From Loripinus fragilis (taxonomy: Eukaryota; Mollusca; Bivalvia; Lucinida; Lucinidae), in assembly GCA_964019695.1 (NCBI GenBank), contig OZ026518.1, forward strand, positions 106,612,305 through 106,676,304: DNA of 64,000 nt, in the 5' to 3' direction. Position 1 is the first letter of the stretch. Each line of letters opens with the position of its first letter. The position numbers and the translations under genes were made by a program. A model generated the notes under the pieces. The model was not told the origin of the DNA. It searched no databases and saw nothing but the letters and a program-made list of their open reading frames with translations. Of the stretch, positions 59,647-64,000 are shown in pieces.

Positions 59647-59759
59647 ATGATGATGATGATGAGGTCATATTTGACTCTCACTTATGGTAACCAACATCCC
59701 AAGTATGACACATTCATCTATAGATCTAATAGACAAGTCACTAGACCTTGAAATACAAT
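59551..59759 (+). repeat. (ATG)n microsatellite with 99-bp downstream module, copy 1
   Basis: (ATG)n at 59551-59660, interrupted by ACG and ATT, followed by GAGGTCATATTTGACTCTCA to CTAGACCTTGAAATACAAT. The same module at 61697-61795 appears identical. The polymethionine open frame is an artefact. Located in the intron between exons a and b. Confidence 0.92.
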
Positions 59760-60133
59760 ACAAGCTTTTCTCATTTTTTGACTTTAATTGCATCATTGTA
59801 ATTGTCCATTGTAATTGTCGTAACAGAAAATGGCAGCCAAAAACAAGAAAATTGTCATTTATCTGTCAAAAGTCTTGACTAGCTTGTTCAAAAATGAGCA
59901 TTTTCCTGTTTTTAGCAAATTTTGGCAGCCTTAATCCTTCTTCTGGCTGTTACTGAATCTTTTTATATTTGTGTTATACATGTATAAATGAGCCAATCAG
60001 AAGTAATTTCTGAAAAAAAGCAACACATTTTTTGGCTTCAGAGGGGGCCAAAATGGCTCTCTAATGCATGTATTTCTTTAGGATAGGTATTATCACGGGA
60101 CTGCGGCTTTATAAATAGCACTGCCATTCTTAC
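59760..60133. other. Intron sequence, no feature recognised
   Basis: No supported feature between the microsatellite module and exon a. Confidence 0.45.
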
Positions 60134-60357
60134 CATCAATTTCTTCCTGAGTGATTTTATTGAACACATTTTGGTATGCCTCTTTTTCCTGCTTAGTTAG
60201 ATCTGCTAACTCTGCTACTGGAACTACTTTCGGGACTAGATGTTTGGGCAGAGATTTTGGCAAAGGGAGACCATCTTTGATTCTGAGAATTAAATGCATG
60301 GCTAGAACAAACTCTTCTACACTGAGGACATTGTCGTTGCTGACATCCGCCAGATTC
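60134..60357 (-). CDS. EH-domain protein, exon a: end of EH domain 1 and start of EH domain 2
   Basis: First exon of the gene found in this window (224 bp, about 75 codons). The translation begins with an LADVS segment followed by an EF-hand-like loop (D, S, D, N, L, S, E at the usual positions) and AMHLI. It then has the proline-rich LPLPKSLPKHLVP stretch that typically closes an EH domain. After a lysine-rich linker it starts a second domain with YQNVFNKITQEEID. The acceptor is TTTCAG before 60357 and the donor is GTAAGA after 60134, both read on the minus strand. The exon opens with the third base of a codon, so an upstream exon must end in phase 2; a tryptophan codon would give the usual IWNLAD. 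EH domains bind NPF peptides in endocytic adaptors. Family assignment (Eps15, intersectin, Pan1 or End3 group) follows from the domain. The exact orthologue is not recognised. Confidence 0.9.
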
Positions 60358-61258
60358 CTGAAATAAAGAAGGAAAGCCATCATTACTCATATTAAGGTAT
60401 ATATAATCTATTGAGTAACACACTTCCCTAGTTGATAACATGTACATGCAGCACCCTAGATAAGCAGCGTATTTGCGTAAATATGCAATTAAAATCATCA
60501 AAAAAGCAATTAAAATGAAATGTGTGCTTACCGAAAAGCAATGCTAACGATCTGTATGCAATTACATGCGATTTCATTGCGTACCATTTGGAGCATTTCG
60601 TTTCCATTCGGCTAATAAACAAATGCCAGTCGGGTATTGATTTTATTTTTACTCGCGAGCGCGGAATATACTCCAGTTTTATGAAAATATCGTTGCCCAG
60701 TCCAGTATTTCGCGGAAAACATTAAAAATGAAAGTGAAACTTTGCAAAGTATACACGCTCGAATGTTAACAAAGGGTTGAGATTCGCTTCAGGAACAATA
60801 ACATCCGCGAGTTTGATACTTTAAAAAAGGCAGACGATGGAAGTGAATAATTATGCAAGCTCATTCCCGATGGCTTCATGCAATAAGAAAAGGTGTAATC
60901 ACAGAAAAAAACGTGGCGTAAAAAATATATGAAAATACGCAATTGTTTTTGCAAGAACCCAATTGAGGATAACCAGGTTGCATAAGTACCCAATTGACCC
61001 AAAAGCTTATCTAGGGCGCTGTACATGGACAAGGCGCTGAGGCACAAGATGACATGGTATGACATTCTCGCACACAAGATCAGGATTTCCGTTGTTTTTA
61101 CCCATGCACGTACCAGCCTGTGGGAAAGATAAAAACGAGCAGCCACACGTCGATCCGTGGCGTCATTGTAATGTTAAAATGACGTCACCATGTCGCATCT
61201 CAGCGAATTCAGGATTTTCTGGAAGCCTTTTTCATGTTTTTTTCAATATGAAATTAGG
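60358..61258. other. Intron upstream of exon a, no exon recognised
   Basis: A preceding exon ending in phase 2 was looked for here and not found. Confidence 0.45.
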
Positions 61259-61423
61259 TATTTAGTGGTGAGCAAGAAAAAGAATCTATTATTCGTGTGA
61301 GGATGGGATAGAAAAATCCCTACCTCATGATCACCGTTTGTCATCACTCGGTATGACTCATGATGACAATTGGTGATCCTCGGGACCGATTTTTCTATCT
61401 CACCCTCATGATAGATTCTTATA
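61259..61423 (-). mobile_element. TGTGAGGATGGGA-type MITE, copy 2
   Basis: GGTGAGCAAGAAAAAGAATC to CTCATGATAGATTCTTATAG. GTGAGGATGGGATAGAAAAA faces TTTTTCTATCTCACCCTC. Opposite orientation to 44814-44984. Confidence 0.75.
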
Positions 61424-61525
61424 GCCAAGAAAGGAAGCTCTGGCAAAATGAACACCTAAAGATCAGGTGTGAGATTGCTGATGTGGATGATGCCACTTCA
61501 CCTGCATGTAAATCAAAAAGCTGCT

Positions 61526-61795
<270 letters not shown>

Positions 61796-62200
61796 GTTGG
61801 ACCATGAAATATAGGTCACAATGACCTACATAAACATTTTTATCATCAAGTCAATATATACCACACTTAACCAAGATCTCAGTCCCAAATACAAGCAATA
61901 ATAGGCCATGAAGCATAATGTACAGGTTATCAAACTAAAGCAACTGGACCATGAACTATTGGTCACAGTGACCTACAAAACATCTTTATTATCAGGTTAC
62001 TTAACCAACATCTTATCTGTCATACAAGCCACAAATCACTAGACCTTGAAATAAAGTGTATGGGTAACAATGACCTACATTTATGTTAGGAAGTGAATAA
62101 CACTTGAATAGTGAAATTTATCCATCATAATTATAGGCTTAAGCCACATGTACAAATTTCTGGATCTGGAAATAAAGTTCACAATGACCTACATTTACAT
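61796..62200 (+). repeat. Degenerate tandem repeat with GTCACAATGACCTAC
   Basis: About four units share TGGACCATGAAATA, GGTCACAATGACCTACA and a TTTATCATCAAG-like segment, at roughly 100-125-bp spacing. One further unit is near 63020-63090. Confidence 0.6.
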
Positions 62201-62505
62201 GGGTGAAAGTTCAAAATTTTCAAAATCCTGAACTTTAGATACTCCAATCTTAAAACCTGCAGCATCCCCACTAAATATTCACAGTTCCAAGTTTAAATGG
62301 TCAATTGTCTTTAGACAGACTGAAAATTAATCAGAGCAGATATTATAATCTTCCTGATTCAGCATTTTAAGTCTGAAAGTCAGCCTCAAAATCATGATTT
62401 CAGGAATAATCCTGAAAACTTTCACCCGTGCATTTATGTATGAGGTCAATTTATGTGTCATAAAAAATCCAAAGTTACTATGTACATGTACATTCATTAA
62501 GATAT

Positions 62506-62686
62506 GAGGAGAGCAGTGACTCAGTGGTAGAGTGCCAATCTAGAGACTGAGGGGTTGCGGGTTCCAGCCTCACCGGAGGTGCTGCGTTACTTGTCTTTGA
62601 GCAAGACACTATATCCTCTGCTTAGGACTGGTTCAACCAAAGACGACCCGTCCCAACATGACTGAAAAATATTGACTGAGACATAA
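62506..62686 (+). mobile_element. tRNA-derived SINE, main family, interrupted by a MITE
   Basis: A box CAGTGACTCAGTGGTAGAGT, B-box region GGGTTCCAGCCTC, body TTGAGCAAGACACTATATCC, CTGGTTCAACCAAAGACGAC, tail ACTGAAAAATATTGACTGAG. The tail resumes as TAAAGAATCAAAGC at 62976, after the 62687-62975 insertion. Confidence 0.85.
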
Positions 62687-62975
62687 TGCACCAGTCATTT
62701 GTATCCACTGCTCCCCCCCCCCCCCCACCTACGTGGATAGTGGTGGAAAAGCCGGGCTATGGTGCAGACTAAGTGCTTTTTGATTGTCCTCGCAGTGCCG
62801 GGGAAGTGCGGGGCTTATAACATTGGGACATCTGCACCGCTGAGATTTTCTGTAGTGTAGGGCGGGCTAAGAGTAGGGTTGTTACCATCTTATATCAGGG
62901 CTCTGAAAAGTGAAGGGTCACTATCCTCGCCCATCCCCGTAGGAGGGGGAGGAGTGGATACAAATGACTCGTGCA
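62687..62975. mobile_element. 289-bp MITE inserted in a SINE tail
   Basis: Ends TGCACCAGTCATTTGTATCC and GGATACAAATGACTCGTGCA are inverted. TAA flanks both sides (62684-62686 and 62976-62978). A related element at 63778-64000 runs in the opposite orientation. Its centre has GAGGACAATCAAAAA and CCCGGCACTG segments on the minus strand. Confidence 0.88.
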
Positions 62976-62979
62976 TAAA

Positions 62980-63777
62980 GAATCAAAGCAAAGGAATCAT
63001 TTAGATACAGGTCAAAATCACTGAACCATGAAATACTGGTCACAATGATCTACAATTATCATGAAGTCAGTAGGTAAACAACACTCAAGAAACATCATAA
63101 GTATGATGTCACCATATCAAATTGCCATCAAGCTACAACCAAAAGCAAAACCATGGAATGAAAATATTCATTGATTTTGCCACTCTTTTAAAAAAAATGA
63201 TATTAGAAAAAAGAAGCTACCTGTACACACTAAAGTTTGTTTTCATTGGCGAACTTGCATTCCCAAAATGAAGTCATTGAAGCTTAATAAGAAATCTAAT
63301 TAAGTTTCAATTAATAATTGAATTTTGTCAGGAGAAATAGGCCCTTATAGCTGGAATGGACAATGAGGGCTAGATCAGCCTGTGCACAGCACAGGCTGAT
63401 TTGAACCTTCATAATCCATCAATATATTTAAGAGCATCAAATGAAAAGCAAAACAGAAAATAATGATTGTGAATGAGGGTATAGAAACAGTTGAGACCCT
63501 TGAATCTATAAAATTTAATGACCTTTTTTGGCAGTCTGGTTCTCTTAATCTCATTCAAATTTGTATTATACAGTTCTTAAAAAGTTAATGTTTCGAATTC
63601 TAGCACCACTTAATCCTAAAACCTCTTATAAAAATAGTGTCTAGCGAAAGTAACTCTTATGCCACACATGATTTTAACCACATCTTGGCAAAACCAACCA
63701 GCTGGCATGGGTATACCCAGCAGCCCCTGGACATCTACCCAGTCTGATCAGTTTTTAAGATCGCCCATTGGTCTTTA
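62980..63777. other. No gene recognised; one small hairpin
   Basis: 63375-63405 forms GATCAGCCTGTGCA facing GCACAGGCTGATT. A possible copy of the hairpin MITEs elsewhere. No exon of the EH gene found. Confidence 0.45.
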
Positions 63778-64000
63778 TGCACCAGTCATTTGTATCCACT
63801 GCTCTCCCACCTTCGGGGATAGGCGTGGATAGTGACTCTTCACTTTTCAGAGCCCTTGTATAAGCCCCTCCCTGTGGGGACAAGCTGAAGGTAACAACCC
63901 TACTCTTAGCCCCGCCCTACACTACAGAAAATCTCATCGGGGTAAGTGTCCCAATGTTATAACCCCCACACTTCCCCGGCACTGCGGGGACAATCAAAAA
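63778..64000. mobile_element. Second copy of the TGCACCAGTCATTTG MITE, cut by the window end
   Basis: Starts TGCACCAGTCATTTGTATCC after TTA, then CCACCTTCGGGGATAGGCGT, ATAGTGACTCTTCACTTTTC and GCGGGGACAATCAAAAA at the edge. It reads as the reverse of 62687-62975. Confidence 0.85.

Noticed and set aside
63112..63140. Possible 20-bp upstream exon ending in a tryptophan split codon
   Set aside because: Splice signals exist by chance, but the encoded residues do not resemble an EH helix.

Overview
The window reads as nuclear DNA from an animal, most likely a bivalve mollusc. It is AT-rich, with short exons separated by kilobase introns. It is crowded with small inverted-repeat elements, tRNA-derived SINEs whose tail is a common bivalve type, and arrays that end in GACGGAC-type tracts. 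The species call rests on repeat character, not on a marker gene, so treat it as probable.

One protein-coding gene can be supported. It lies on the minus strand and runs right to left from 60357 to 28322, continuing off the assembled evidence at both ends. Ten exons were placed by splice signals and reading phase: 60134-60357, 58645-58794, 54386-54467, 47778-47832, 45364-45409, 39787-39867, 38564-38673, 37075-37265, 31448-31732 and 28322-28467. Together they give about 456 codons: the end of one EH domain, a complete second EH domain, a short proline-containing linker, long charged coiled-coil segments, and a C-terminal part of unknown fold. This is the layout of an endocytic EH protein (Eps15, intersectin, Pan1 and End3 group). 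The phases agree at every junction except 47778/45409, where a small exon is probably missing. No exon was found in 1-28321 or 60358-64000.

Region by region: 1-13100 holds dispersed inverted-repeat elements, SINE copies and a 5'-truncated LINE reverse-transcriptase fragment (4849-5388), with no gene recognised. 13165-18375 is a 43-bp satellite of roughly 120 copies in two subfamilies. 18930-22975 has two further arrays, about 168 bp and about 170/340 bp. 23506-26290 is a 2.8-kb element with TA-flanked terminal inverted repeats. From 28322 to 60357 the introns of the EH gene contain most of the elements. These include a 3.7-kb inverted-repeat element (31910-35642), a TTTAA-flanked insertion (45983-47302) and a 2.87-kb element with 568-bp arms (50560-53432). 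59551-64000 holds two duplicated GAT microsatellites and a 289-bp inverted-repeat element inserted in a SINE.

Nothing looks like a bacterial-type operon or defence system. The items of most interest are the satellite, the long-arm element, the nested insertions with reconstructable empty sites, and the shared hairpin end of four unrelated tandem arrays.
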